Source: DATIYF01 sp035517775 (GTDB taxonomy: Bacteria; Acidobacteriota; Terriglobia; Terriglobales; Acidobacteriaceae). Taken from it: 64,000 nt of DNA. The stretch is from positions 10,967 to 74,966 of the forward strand of contig DATIYF010000068.1 in assembly GCA_035517775.1 (NCBI GenBank). The letters run 5' to 3'. Below are positions 16,400 through 24,698 of this stretch, one piece after another. The translations under genes and the position numbers were made by a program. The notes under the pieces were generated by a model that saw nothing but the letters and a program-made list of their open reading frames with translations, did not search any database and was not told where the DNA came from. Every line of letters starts with the position of its first letter. Positions within the stretch are counted from its first letter, which is position 1.

Positions 16400-18469
16400 A
16401 TGCGAAAGCAATTGCTGAAGGTTTTTCTGCCGCTGCTGGTTCTGGCCGTGGCAGCCGCGGCACATGCGCAGAGCACGGAAGCGCCGGCAAGCCGGCATGC
16501 CGCCTTGGTGCAGGTGAAGGCGCTGCCCAACGCCACGGGCGTGGACCTGGAACTGGTGACCCGGGGAGCGGTCGAGCCGCGGGTAAGCCAGCTGGATTCG
16601 CCGGCCCGCGTGGTGGTGGACCTTCCGGATACCGTGGCATGGAGCGCGCGCAGCATCCTCATGGATGAGGAAGGCGTGAAGGGTATCCGCGTGGGCATGG
16701 ATGGGCAGAACCCGCCAACCACCCGGGTGGTAGTGGACCTGGAAAAGATGTGCCGCTACGAATTGGTCCCCGGCAAGCCGGGGGAGATGACGATCAAGCT
16801 GCACACCAAGGCCCAGGCCGCGGTCGAGCATGCGGCGAAAGCCCCGGTGACGGCCGCGCCCAAAGCCGTGGCCCCTGCGCAGACTGCCCAAGCCGGGCCG
16901 GCGCCCAAGGCGCCAGCTTCAGCCCAGGATTTTGTGTTTGTGGAGCCTTCCTATAAACCAAAGCAGGCCACACAGCCGGCTGCCAGCGTAAGTGGGCCTC
17001 CGGCCCGCGTGGTCGAAGCCGCGGCCAAGTTTTCCACCAAGCCTGAGGATGAAGATCTGCTGCCGACGCCCAGCGCGTCCATGCAGCCGGAAGCGGCCGC
17101 GCAATCGGGATCCAGTGCTCCGCAACCGGCCGAGAATCTGGCGGCCGAGCAGAAGGCGCAGATGCAGCATCCCGCGCCGGCCGCCGGCCCCAAGTACACG
17201 GGCGAGCCCATCTCGGTCAACTTGAAAGATGTGGACCTGAAGGATTTCTTCCGGCTGATCCACGAGATCAGCGGGTTGAACGTGGTGCTCGATCCCAACG
17301 TCAAAGGCACGCTGACCATCGTGCTGGATGACGTGCCCTGGGACCAGGCGCTCGACATCGTGCTGAAGAATAACGACCTGGCGCGCCAGCTGGATGGCAA
17401 CGTGTTGCGCATCGCCACCGTGGATACACTGCGCAAGGAAGCCGAAGCGCACCGCGCCCAGCAGGAAGCCGAAGCTTTGGCCGTGGATAAAGTCACGGTG
17501 ACGCGTTTCCTGAGTTACGCCCGCGCCAAAGACGTTGTGCCCACGGTGAAGCAGTTCCTCAGCCAGCGCGGCGATGTGATTGCCGACGAGCGCACCAATG
17601 CCTTGATCATCCAGGACATTCCTTCGGTGATTCCGGCGGTGGACCGCTTGATCTCGCAGCTCGACCGCAAGACGCAGGAAGTGGAAATCGAAGCGCGCGT
17701 GGTTGCGGCCACCCGCAGCTTCGCCCGCGACATCGGAACCCAGCTCGGCTTCGGATGGGGCAACGGCCACACCGCGGTGGGCGGCGCCCAGGGCGTGGGC
17801 TCTACACCAACGTTCGTGAGCGGGCTGAACCCGCAATGGATCACGGTGGGCCAGGGCGGTTCAACCAGCACCAGCAACACTGGAGTCCAGATCCCGTTGT
17901 TCTCCAACCTGGGCGTCACCAGCCCGACCAGCGGCCTGCAGTTCGTCAACGCCAGCAACAACGTGCGCATTGACGCCATCCTGAGCATGGCCGAATCGCG
18001 CGGCCTGCTCAAGATTCTCTCCCGTCCGCGGGTGGTCACTCAGAACAACATTCAGGCCCTGGTTCGCCAGGGCGTGCGCGTGCCCATCGTCACCCAGGCG
18101 CAGTTGGGCGGTCCTCCGACTGTGACCTACGTGGATGCCTTCCTGCGGCTGACGGTGGTTCCGCAGATCACCTCAGAGAACACCATCTTCCTGAACGTGG
18201 ACGTGGAGAACACCACGCCTGACTTCGGCCGGGAAGTGCAGGGCAACCCGACTCTGATTACCCAGCAGGCCACCACCCAGGTGCTGGTCACTGATGGCGG
18301 CACGGTGGTGATCGGCGGCGTCATCCAGACGCAGAACTCGGTGAGCATTGACCAGGTTCCCTTGCTGGGGAACATTCCCTGGCTGGGCAACCTGTTCAAG
18401 CACACCCAGGTCAGCACCTCCAACCAGGAGCTGATTTTCTTCATCACGCCGCGCATCATTCAGACCTAG
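16400..18469 (+). CDS. pilQ: Type IV pilus secretin PilQ
   Basis: About 689 residues. A signal peptide (MRKQLLKVFLPLLVLAVAAA) is followed by an AMIN domain (about residues 30-130) that binds peptidoglycan, an Ala/Pro-rich linker (130-260), an STN/N0 domain (SVNLKDVDLKDFFRLIHEIS, about 268-345), an N1 domain (VDKVTVTRFLSYARAKDVVP) and the C-terminal secretin beta-barrel domain (about 425-689) with the VPLLGNIPWLGNLFKH motif near the end. It forms the outer-membrane channel for the pilus. The ATG at 16400 is preceded by GGGGAGAAGGGA; an ATG at 16385 is in frame but lacks such a site. Only one AMIN domain is present. A Rho-independent terminator follows. Confidence 0.95.
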   Translation: MRKQLLKVFLPLLVLAVAAAAHAQSTEAPASRHAALVQVKALPNATGVDLELVTRGAVEPRVSQLDSPARVVVDLPDTVAWSARSILMDEEGVKGIRVGMDGQNPPTTRVVVDLEKMCRYELVPGKPGEMTIKLHTKAQAAVEHAAKAPVTAAPKAVAPAQTAQAGPAPKAPASAQDFVFVEPSYKPKQATQPAASVSGPPARVVEAAAKFSTKPEDEDLLPTPSASMQPEAAAQSGSSAPQPAENLAAEQKAQMQHPAPAAGPKYTGEPISVNLKDVDLKDFFRLIHEISGLNVVLDPNVKGTLTIVLDDVPWDQALDIVLKNNDLARQLDGNVLRIATVDTLRKEAEAHRAQQEAEALAVDKVTVTRFLSYARAKDVVPTVKQFLSQRGDVIADERTNALIIQDIPSVIPAVDRLISQLDRKTQEVEIEARVVAATRSFARDIGTQLGFGWGNGHTAVGGAQGVGSTPTFVSGLNPQWITVGQGGSTSTSNTGVQIPLFSNLGVTSPTSGLQFVNASNNVRIDAILSMAESRGLLKILSRPRVVTQNNIQALVRQGVRVPIVTQAQLGGPPTVTYVDAFLRLTVVPQITSENTIFLNVDVENTTPDFGREVQGNPTLITQQATTQVLVTDGGTVVIGGVIQTQNSVSIDQVPLLGNIPWLGNLFKHTQVSTSNQELIFFITPRIIQT

Positions 18470-18493
18470 TTTCCGGTTCGCTTCCGCAAACCC

Positions 18494-18529
18494 GCCGCCG
18501 GCTCGCAAAGGGCCGGCGGTTTTATTTTT
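18494..18529 (+). terminator. Rho-independent terminator of the pil operon
   Basis: An 8-base-pair GC stem (CCGCCGGC at 18495-18502 with GCCGGCGG at 18512-18519) and a 9-base loop are followed by TTTTATTTTT. It lies 25 bases after the pilQ stop codon, which fits the end of the pilMNOPQ transcript. Confidence 0.88.
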
Positions 18530-18611
18530 CGGAGCACTCGGCCGGTTGAGGCCAGAGGAGAGATGCGTCTAGAATGACTGCTCAAACTGAAATTCTTTTG
18601 GGGGGCGCGCT

Positions 18612-19532
18612 ATGAAGATCGGATTTGCTCTTCCCAACATCGGGCCGATCGGTACGGCAGAGGCAATCACCAAGGTGGCACAGCGCGCGGAAGCGCTGGG
18701 CTACAGCAGCCTGTGGACGATTGAGCGGCTGCTCTACCCGGTCAAGCCGCAAACGCCCTATCCGGGCACGCCCGATGGTTCTCTACCTGAGATCTACAAG
18801 CACGCGCTTGATCCGCTGGATGCGCTGACCTACGCGGCTGCGGTGACGAAGAGAATTCACCTGGGCACGAGCGTGCTCGATATTCCTTATTACAACCCGG
18901 TGATGCTGGCCCGCCGGCTGAGCACGATTGATTTTCTCTCTAACGGCCGGCTGCGGGTGGGCCTGGGGCTGGGCTGGTCGAAAGATGAGATGGAAGCTTC
19001 CGGCGGAGATATGAAGCAGCGCGGCGCGATGGCGGATGAGTTTATCCAGGTGCTCAAGGCCATTTGGACGACGAATCCGGCGGAGTTCAGCGGCAAGTTC
19101 TACACCCTGCCCAAGTCTTATATCAACGTGAAGCCGGTGCAGAAGCCGCATCCTCCGATTTACCTGGCGGCCTTCGCGCCGCCCGCATTGCAACGCCTGG
19201 CCCGGATGGCCGATGGCTGGAACCCGGTCTTCCTCCCCGTGCCGGTCATGCAACAGATGTTTGACACCGTGAAGCAGATGGCCAAGCAGGCGGGGCGCGA
19301 TCCCGCTTCTATTGTCATGATCGTTCGCGCCAACCTGGAGTTGATGGATAAGCCTGCCGGCGCGGAGCGGGCGGCGTTCTCCGGGACATTCGACCAAATC
19401 GAAGGGGACGTGGAGGCCTGCGCCAAAATCGGAGCGAGCGAAGTTTTTCTCGACCCCGCGTTTTCTCCCGGCGGCCAGTCTCTCGATCATTGGATGCAAT
19501 TGCTGGAGAAATTGCAGGGCCTGATGAAGTAG
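18612..19532 (+). CDS. LLM-class flavin/F420-dependent oxidoreductase
   Basis: A 306-residue TIM-barrel oxidoreductase of the luciferase-like monooxygenase superfamily. Signatures: MKIGFALPNIGPIGTAEAI at the first strand, AEALGYSSLWTIERLL, RIHLGTSVLDIPYYNPVMLA, RLRVGLGLGWSKDEMEASGG and HPPIYLAAFAPPALQRLARM. The subgroup with these motifs is often annotated as F420-dependent, but FMN use cannot be excluded from sequence alone. It converges with a PPOX-type flavoprotein gene whose stop is only four bases away. The ATG at 18612 has GGGGGG upstream. The substrate is unknown. Confidence 0.85.
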   Translation: MKIGFALPNIGPIGTAEAITKVAQRAEALGYSSLWTIERLLYPVKPQTPYPGTPDGSLPEIYKHALDPLDALTYAAAVTKRIHLGTSVLDIPYYNPVMLARRLSTIDFLSNGRLRVGLGLGWSKDEMEASGGDMKQRGAMADEFIQVLKAIWTTNPAEFSGKFYTLPKSYINVKPVQKPHPPIYLAAFAPPALQRLARMADGWNPVFLPVPVMQQMFDTVKQMAKQAGRDPASIVMIVRANLELMDKPAGAERAAFSGTFDQIEGDVEACAKIGASEVFLDPAFSPGGQSLDHWMQLLEKLQGLMK

Positions 19533-19536
19533 GGAG

Positions 19537-19977
19537 TTACATTTTTCCCCAGACCGTGATGCGCTGCGGAGTGATCCGCAGGAGGAGCGCGTCTTCGGGC
19601 AGCATCCCGCGGGCATATTGCCGGTACTTTTTCTGCAACCGGCGCAGGGCCTGCTCCCGCTCGCCGGCGCCGGAAACCAGCTCCGCCTTCCCCCGCACCA
19701 GCACATACCAGAGGCGAGTCCAATCTTCCCGGTACTCGTCTATGAGCAGCGCCACCTGCGGATTTCTCTTGATGTTCTTCAGGCGGCCCAGGCGATGGGC
19801 CGCCACCCGCTTGGGCTTGCGATCTATGGCGGTGTAGAAAAAGGAGCCATCGTAAGCGAAGCAGATGGGAACCAGATGTGGCCCGGTCCGGCTTATCGTG
19901 GCCAGGCGCGCCACCCGCGCGGCCGACAGCTTTCGCCGCGCGGCAGGGGAGATCCCAGGCTTTTTGCGCCGGGGCAT
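19537..19977 (-). CDS. PPOX-class flavoprotein (TIGR03668/Rv0121-like)
   Basis: A 146-residue split-barrel protein of the pyridoxamine-phosphate-oxidase superfamily. ARVARLATISRTGPHLVPIC, FAYDGSFFYTAIDRKPKR, LKNIKRNPQVALLIDEY and EDWTRLWYVLVRGKAEL fit the subgroup described as F420-binding (Rv0121 type). Function in that group is poorly known; small-molecule or quinone reduction is likely. The ATG at 19977 with GGAGG 10 bases upstream begins the conserved part; an upstream start at 20046 would add 23 poorly fitting residues. It faces the LLM oxidoreductase tail to tail. Confidence 0.78.
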   Translation of the reverse strand: MPRRKKPGISPAARRKLSAARVARLATISRTGPHLVPICFAYDGSFFYTAIDRKPKRVAAHRLGRLKNIKRNPQVALLIDEYREDWTRLWYVLVRGKAELVSGAGEREQALRRLQKKYRQYARGMLPEDALLLRITPQRITVWGKM

Positions 19978-20067
19978 TGTGCACGGACCTCCGAAAAAGC
20001 TCCTACTCCAGCCGATTCTAAAGCGTCCCGATGGCCGGGCTTCCATCCTATTGTTAAACTCCTAAAC

Positions 20068-21162
20068 ATGGACCACAAGGGCCGGCAGCGCCGTCTGCGG
20101 GAAGCTCTGGCCGCGCACCGCCTGGATCTCCTGCTGGTGAGCTATCCGCCCAACCTCCGCTACCTATGCGGCTTTACCGGCAGCGCCGGCGTGCTGCTGC
20201 TGGGAGAAAAGGGCAGCGTTTTCTTCACCGACGGCCGCTATACCGCCCAGGCCCGCGCCGAAGTGCAGGGGGCGCGGCGGGTGATTGCGCGCAAGGCGCC
20301 GCTGGCTGCCGCCGCGGAGTGGCTGAAGGGGCATAAGAGCTTCGCGGGCCGGGGAACCGTGAAGGTAGGAATTGAGGCCGAGCACCTCATGGTGGCCGAT
20401 CACCAGCGGCTGCAAGCCGCGATGGGAGCAGATTTTCGCCTGCGGCGGGCGCCGGCGCTGGTGGAGCAGGCCCGGATGGTCAAAGATGCATCTGAGATCG
20501 AGCGCCTGCGGGCGGCCGCCAGGCTGGGAGACCAGCTCTTCGTGCGCGCTGCCGAAGTCCTGAAAGCTGGAGTCGCAGAGTGCGAAGTCGCCGCTGAAAT
20601 GGAGTTTACCGCCCGAAAGCTGGGCGCCGAAGGCATGTCGTTCCCAACCATCATTGCTTCCGGGGCACGATCGGCGCTGCCGCACGGCCGGGCGTCCCAG
20701 GCTGAAATCCCGGCTAAGGGGTTCGTAGTCTGCGACTTCGGTGTTATACTCACGGGCTATTGTTCGGATATGACCCGCACGGTTTACGTGGGTTCGCCCG
20801 AGCCGGAAGCCCAAAGACTGTACTCGGCGGTTCAGGAGGCACAGCAGGCCGCCCTGGATGCAATAAAGCCGGGGCAGACCACGAGCGAGGTTGATTCCGC
20901 CGCCCGTAAGCGGTTGCGGAGAGCCGGTTTAGGCCGGTATTTTTCTCATTCCACCGGCCACGGCGTGGGGCTGGAGATTCACGAAGCGCCGCGGGTGGCA
21001 GCCGGTCAAACCGAGGTTCTGCGGCCGGGGATGGTGATTACCGTAGAACCGGGCGTTTACTTGCCCGGAAGGTGGGGAGTCCGCATCGAAGATACGGTTG
21101 TGGTTACGGAACAGGGATGCGAGATCCTGACCCACACGAGCAAAGAGCTGATAACGATCTGA
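20068..21162 (+). CDS. M24-family Xaa-Pro aminopeptidase
   Basis: A 364-residue metallopeptidase. Residues 1-130 are the creatinase-like N-terminal domain (LLVSYPPNLRYLCGFTGSAG, VFFTDGRYTAQARAE). The pita-bread catalytic domain has all five metal ligands in VVCDFGVILTGYCSDMTRTV, STGHGVGLEIHEAP, VITVEPGVYLPG and GVRIEDTVVV. It should release N-terminal residues before proline. The ATG at 20068 begins the conserved region; the open frame to 19618 is antisense to the PPOX gene. It precedes accB by 82 bases on the same strand, a neighbourhood seen in many bacteria. Confidence 0.9.
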   Translation: MDHKGRQRRLREALAAHRLDLLLVSYPPNLRYLCGFTGSAGVLLLGEKGSVFFTDGRYTAQARAEVQGARRVIARKAPLAAAAEWLKGHKSFAGRGTVKVGIEAEHLMVADHQRLQAAMGADFRLRRAPALVEQARMVKDASEIERLRAAARLGDQLFVRAAEVLKAGVAECEVAAEMEFTARKLGAEGMSFPTIIASGARSALPHGRASQAEIPAKGFVVCDFGVILTGYCSDMTRTVYVGSPEPEAQRLYSAVQEAQQAALDAIKPGQTTSEVDSAARKRLRRAGLGRYFSHSTGHGVGLEIHEAPRVAAGQTEVLRPGMVITVEPGVYLPGRWGVRIEDTVVVTEQGCEILTHTSKELITI

Positions 21163-21244
21163 AGTTGCACTCATGCCGGGAGCTTCCCGGCAGCATCCCT
21201 CCCGATTGGCGCGGGAGAGGCAAACATCGGTCCCACCGCTGACC

Positions 21245-21736
21245 ATGAATCAAAAAGAGCTTAAGGAACTCATTGAGTTCTTAATTGAAAAAGACATTAC
21301 CGAGTTCGAACTCGAGCGCGGGGACGTCAAGGTTCGGGTCAAGCGGGGGACGGGCCACGAGGCGCCGCTACCGGACACTCGCTATTTCGCCGTGCACGCG
21401 GCTGCGCCGGCGGAAGCGGCCACGTTCTCTGCTGCTGCCGCGCCGGCTTCGGCTCCGCCCCCCAAAGAAGCTGCGCCGCCGCGCGAGGAAGGGCTGCACA
21501 TGGTGCGTTCGCCCATCGTGGGCACCTACTATGAATCGCCTTCGCCGGGCTCGCCGCCCTTCGTGAAAGCAGGAGACACGGTGGAAGCGGGGCAGGTGCT
21601 CTGTATTGTCGAAGCCATGAAGCTGATGAACGAGATCGAGTCTGACGCGGCCGGCGAGCTGGTGAAGATTCTGGTCACGAACGGCCAGCCAGTCGAATAC
21701 GGGCAGGAATTGTTTGCCCTGCGGCCGAAGAAGTGA
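21245..21736 (+). CDS. accB: Biotin carboxyl carrier protein of acetyl-CoA carboxylase
   Basis: A 163-residue protein with the AccB layout: an N-terminal helical segment (KELIEFLIEKDITEFELERG), an Ala/Pro-rich linker (about residues 60-85) and a biotinyl domain with the biotin-accepting lysine in VEAMKLMNEIESDAAGELV. The carboxybiotin is passed to acetyl-CoA to start fatty acid synthesis. The ATG at 21245 starts the conserved helix; an open frame continues upstream to 21173 without clear homology. accC follows 139 bases later, separated by a long inverted repeat. Confidence 0.93.
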   Translation: MNQKELKELIEFLIEKDITEFELERGDVKVRVKRGTGHEAPLPDTRYFAVHAAAPAEAATFSAAAAPASAPPPKEAAPPREEGLHMVRSPIVGTYYESPSPGSPPFVKAGDTVEAGQVLCIVEAMKLMNEIESDAAGELVKILVTNGQPVEYGQELFALRPKK

Positions 21737-21761
21737 GGGATTGGCAGTGCCTGGATTCATG

Positions 21762-21841
21762 AACCACGAAGCACACGAAGGTACACGAAGACTCCAGGCG
21801 CCAAAGGGTTTCCTTTGTGCTCCTTCGTGTCCTTCGTGGTT
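21762..21841. repeat. Inverted repeat AACCACGAAG-type between accB and accC
   Basis: The 20-base arm at 21762-21781 (AACCACGAAGCACACGAAGG) and the arm at 21822-21841 are reverse complements with one mismatch, separated by 40 bases. Each arm is itself a degenerate ACACGAAGG-type tandem. A related single arm is at 48983-49004 and shorter ACCACAGAGG-like pieces occur near 1750 and 12650. This is a dispersed intergenic repeat family, not a terminator. Confidence 0.85.
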
Positions 21842-21875
21842 GACTTAAGGCTCACCGCGGCAGCAGCCCGAAAGC

Positions 21876-23243
21876 ATGTTCAAAAAGATCCTCATTGCCA
21901 ATCGCGGCGAAATTGCCCTGCGCGTGATCTGCGCCTGCAAGGAGCTGGGCATCCGCACGGTGGCGATCTACAGCGAGGCCGACCGCAACTCACTGCCGGT
22001 TCGGTTTGCCGATGAGGCCATCTGCATCGGGCCGCCGCCGCTGGCGCAAAGTTACCTGAACATTCCGGCGGTGATCAGCGCGGCGGAGATCGCCAATGTG
22101 GATGCCATTCATCCCGGCTATGGCCTGCTCTCGGAAAATGCCAACTTTGCCGAAGTGTGCGAGACCAGCAATCTGAAATTCATCGGCCCGCCGCCGGAAG
22201 TCACGCGGCTGATGGGCGAGAAGGAAAAAGCCCGGGCGGCGATGAAAAAAGCGGGAGTGCCCATTCTGCCAGGCTCAGAAGGCATTTTGGAGAGCGAGGG
22301 ACAGGCGCTGGAGTGGGCGCGGCAAGTGGGCTTTCCGGTGATCATCAAGGCCTCTGCGGGCGGTGGAGGCCGGGGCATGCGCATCGTGCGCAGCGAAGAG
22401 GAAGTGCCGGTGCTGTTCAAGGCGGCGCAGTCGGAGGCGGCGGCCGCCTTCGGCAACGGCGACCTGTACATGGAGAAGTTCATTGAGCGCCCACGGCACA
22501 TCGAATTCCAGGTTCTGGCCGATCAATACGGCAACGTGGTGAGCCTGGGCGAGCGCGAATGTTCCATTCAGAGGCGGCACCAAAAGTTGCTCGAGGAATC
22601 GCCTTCCACCCAGGTGACGCCCGAGTTGCGGCAACAGATCGGCGACATGCTGGCGCGCACGCTCTCTGAGATCGGCTACGTGAACGCCGGAACCATCGAG
22701 TTCCTCATGGATGAAGACCGCAAGCTCTATTTCATCGAGATGAACACGCGCATTCAGGTGGAGCATCCGGTAACCGAGATGGTGACGGACGTGGACCTGG
22801 TGAAGAGCCAGATTCTGCTGGCCTCCGGGGGAAGATTGAATGAAGTTCTGCAGGGGCCGGTGGTGCATCGCGGACACGCCATTGAATGCCGCATCAACGC
22901 CGAGCATCCGGAGAAATTCACGCCCTCGGCCGGCAAGATTACGACCTTTCACCCGCCGGGCGGCACGGGCGTGCGGCTTGACACCGCGGCTTACGCCGAA
23001 GGGGTGATTCCGCCATACTATGACTCGCTGATTGCCAAGCTGGTGGTCCGCGGCAAGGACCGTGGCGAGGCCATTTCACGCATGGCGCGGGCGCTGGAGA
23101 TGTTCATTATCGAGGGGATCTTTACTACCATTCCGCTGCACCGCAAGATTCTGGCCGACCCCGACTTCCGCGCGGGCAAGCTGGATACGACGTTTATCGA
23201 GCGCTTCCTGGCCAAGAACGGGATTGGAAAGCCTGCGGCGTGA
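21876..23243 (+). CDS. accC: Biotin carboxylase of acetyl-CoA carboxylase
   Basis: A 455-residue ATP-grasp enzyme of normal length. It starts MFKKILIANRGEIALRVICA, has the pre-ATP-grasp domain to residue 110, the glycine-rich ATP loop KASAGGGGRGMR, the biotin carboxylase signature YVNAGTIEFLMDEDRKLYFI followed by EMNTRIQVEHPVTEMV, and a C-terminal domain ending near residue 445. It carboxylates the biotin on AccB. The start ATG at 21876 is not preceded by a strong Shine-Dalgarno sequence. Confidence 0.96.
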   Translation: MFKKILIANRGEIALRVICACKELGIRTVAIYSEADRNSLPVRFADEAICIGPPPLAQSYLNIPAVISAAEIANVDAIHPGYGLLSENANFAEVCETSNLKFIGPPPEVTRLMGEKEKARAAMKKAGVPILPGSEGILESEGQALEWARQVGFPVIIKASAGGGGRGMRIVRSEEEVPVLFKAAQSEAAAAFGNGDLYMEKFIERPRHIEFQVLADQYGNVVSLGERECSIQRRHQKLLEESPSTQVTPELRQQIGDMLARTLSEIGYVNAGTIEFLMDEDRKLYFIEMNTRIQVEHPVTEMVTDVDLVKSQILLASGGRLNEVLQGPVVHRGHAIECRINAEHPEKFTPSAGKITTFHPPGGTGVRLDTAAYAEGVIPPYYDSLIAKLVVRGKDRGEAISRMARALEMFIIEGIFTTIPLHRKILADPDFRAGKLDTTFIERFLAKNGIGKPAA

Positions 23244-23271
23244 GAAGCGAACCGCGAGTTACGGCCGGGTG

Positions 23272-23304
23272 CCCCAGGTCTCGCCGCCTTTGCGAGACCT
23301 GGGG
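23272..23304. repeat. Perfect 13-bp hairpin CCCCAGGTCTCGC
   Basis: Arms at 23272-23284 and 23292-23304 are perfectly complementary with a 7-base loop (CGCCTTT). There is no T-run, so a classical terminator is unlikely, although it is 28 bases after the accC stop. The same size of loop and a GTGCCCC/GGGG context recur in the hairpin at 23778-23816. Confidence 0.8.
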
Positions 23305-23433
23305 ATCGGCATTTCAGTGCACGGACCCAATTCCGACGAACCAGGGTTCCCACGTCTTGCAAACCCAGACGTGAGGCAGCCGCCGGAAAAACAGGCCACT
23401 AAAGCCAGCCTCGCTCCTGCCGATAGAACCAAC

Positions 23434-23673
23434 ATGGACCTTTCTGCGATTGCTCTTCAGGGCTTACAGCAGGCGGATTTGCAACTGGAGCAGGCTGCCT
23501 CCAGGATCGCGTCCAACGGAGCAGCCTCTCCCGCGGGCGCTGGGCTGGACGTTGCCGATCTCAGCACCGAGATGGTTGCACTGATCTCCGCGCAGGACCA
23601 ATTCTCCGTCAATGTCAGCACGCTAAAGACCGCTGGCGAACTCCAGAAAAACCTGATTGATCTGATGGCCTAG
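23434..23673 (+). CDS. Small orphan protein resembling flagellar rod C-terminus
   Basis: A 79-residue protein starting at ATG 23434. The first half (MDLSAIALQGLQQADLQLEQ) looks like the start of a flagellar rod/hook protein helix, and the second half (DVADLSTEMVALISAQDQFS, then VSTLKTAGELQKNLIDLM) follows the Flg_bbr_C pattern in which a long helix ends FlgB/FlgC/FlgG-type proteins. The central beta domain of those proteins is absent. No flagellar gene is near. It lies between two dispersed hairpins. It may be a real mini-protein forming a helical hairpin, or a relic; I consider it a probable gene of unknown function. Confidence 0.55.
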   Translation: MDLSAIALQGLQQADLQLEQAASRIASNGAASPAGAGLDVADLSTEMVALISAQDQFSVNVSTLKTAGELQKNLIDLMA

Positions 23674-23777
23674 TCACCGGAGTACCCGACCCCAAAAGCT
23701 CAACCTGACCAACATGATCTTGCCCGGCGCGCATTTCCCCGAGTGCGTTGGTTTTGCTACGCGGGTGAACAGCATCC

Positions 23778-23816
23778 GTGCCTCCCACCCTTGCAAAAGG
23801 CGCAAGGGTGGGGCAC
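23778..23816. repeat. Hairpin CCCACCCTTGC / GCAAGGGTGGG
   Basis: An 11-base perfect stem (23784-23794 with 23802-23812), a 7-base loop AAAAGGC, and after a 2-base bulge four further base pairs (GTGC with GCAC). It sits in the 258-base gap before thiE. The GGGTGGGGCAC arm matches a type of dispersed intergenic palindrome I associate with acidobacterial genomes. No T-run follows. Confidence 0.8.
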
Positions 23817-23931
23817 CCTCGTTTGTGCCTGGGATCATCCCGAACGGAGCAAAGCGAGCGCGATCTGCCGACGAGTTCGAGATGCAAGCAGTTCTCAGAG
23901 GATGTTTTCCAGTTCCCGGTGGGCTTCGCTC

Positions 23932-24546
23932 ATGATTATGCTTCCCCGGCTGTACGCCGTTGTTGACGCTTCCTGCTTTTCCAGTGACGGAGAGCTTGCG
24001 GCCTTCGCTGGGGAGCTGGCGGCCGGCGGAGTTACTCTTCTGCAATACCGCAACAAGAGCGGCCATGCCCGGCAGACGCTCGAACAGGCTTTGCAGCTAA
24101 AGACGCATCTGGGCGACTCCGTCAAACTCATCATGAATGACCGGGCGGACCTGTGCCTGGCGGCGGGGTTTGACGGCGTACACGTCGGGCAGGAAGACCT
24201 TTCGCCGGAGGGCGCAAGGCAAGTGATCGGGCCGAATTTGATGCTCGGCGTCTCCACGCACAATCCTGCGCAGGTCGGCGCGGCCGAGCGCACCACCGCC
24301 GGCTACATTGCCATTGGCCCGGTCTTTGCGACTGCGAGCAAGAAGAATCCCGATCCCGTGATCGGCCTGGGGGGCGTGCGGCAGGCGCGCCTTCTTACCC
24401 GCAAGCCGCTTGTAGCCATTGGCGGCATTACGCGGGCCAACTGCGGCTCGGTGATCGAGGCGGGCGCCGATGCGGTGGCGGTGATATCCGACTTGTTACC
24501 CGATCCGCGAAAATCAGCAGAGGAGTTTTTGCGCATCTTGAGGTAA
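23932..24546 (+). CDS. thiE: Thiamine-phosphate synthase
   Basis: A 204-residue TIM-barrel enzyme that joins HMP-PP and thiazole phosphate. Motifs: LYAVVDAS, GVTLLQYRNKSGHARQTLEQ, LIMNDRADLCLAAGFDGVHV, GQEDLSPEGARQVIG, YIAIGPVFATASKKNPD and LVAIGGITRANCGSVIEAGA with AVISDLL at the phosphate-binding end. The start could be the ATG at 23932 or 23938; no strong Shine-Dalgarno sequence precedes either. No TPP riboswitch was recognised upstream, and no other thiamine gene is adjacent. Confidence 0.9.
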   Translation: MIMLPRLYAVVDASCFSSDGELAAFAGELAAGGVTLLQYRNKSGHARQTLEQALQLKTHLGDSVKLIMNDRADLCLAAGFDGVHVGQEDLSPEGARQVIGPNLMLGVSTHNPAQVGAAERTTAGYIAIGPVFATASKKNPDPVIGLGGVRQARLLTRKPLVAIGGITRANCGSVIEAGADAVAVISDLLPDPRKSAEEFLRILR

Positions 24547-24597
24547 AGTCATGGCTGCCGGGCTCGCCTGGCGCGGACTGGCGAACTGCAGCAGCCT

Positions 24598-24627
24598 TGT
24601 CATTTCGAGCGCAGCGAGAAATCTGCT
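24598..24627. repeat. Dispersed repeat TTGTCATTTCGAGCGCAGCG
   Basis: The 30 bases at 24598-24627 match 26 of 30 bases at 42906-42935 (TTGTCATTGCGGGCGAAGCG and following AAATCTGC). This is one arm of a repeat that at 42906-42986 forms an inverted pair. It precedes the APC permease gene and is translated in a spurious upstream extension of that frame. Confidence 0.75.
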
Positions 24628-24698
24628 TTCTTGCCCGGTCTAACAGTGGTACCGTAGTCCGCTCCCTGACGAGAAGTCGCCGATTAGACAGGACCCAT

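Noticed and set aside
23674..23931. TPP riboswitch upstream of thiE
   Set aside because: No CTGAGA and ACCTGA segments at suitable spacing were seen.
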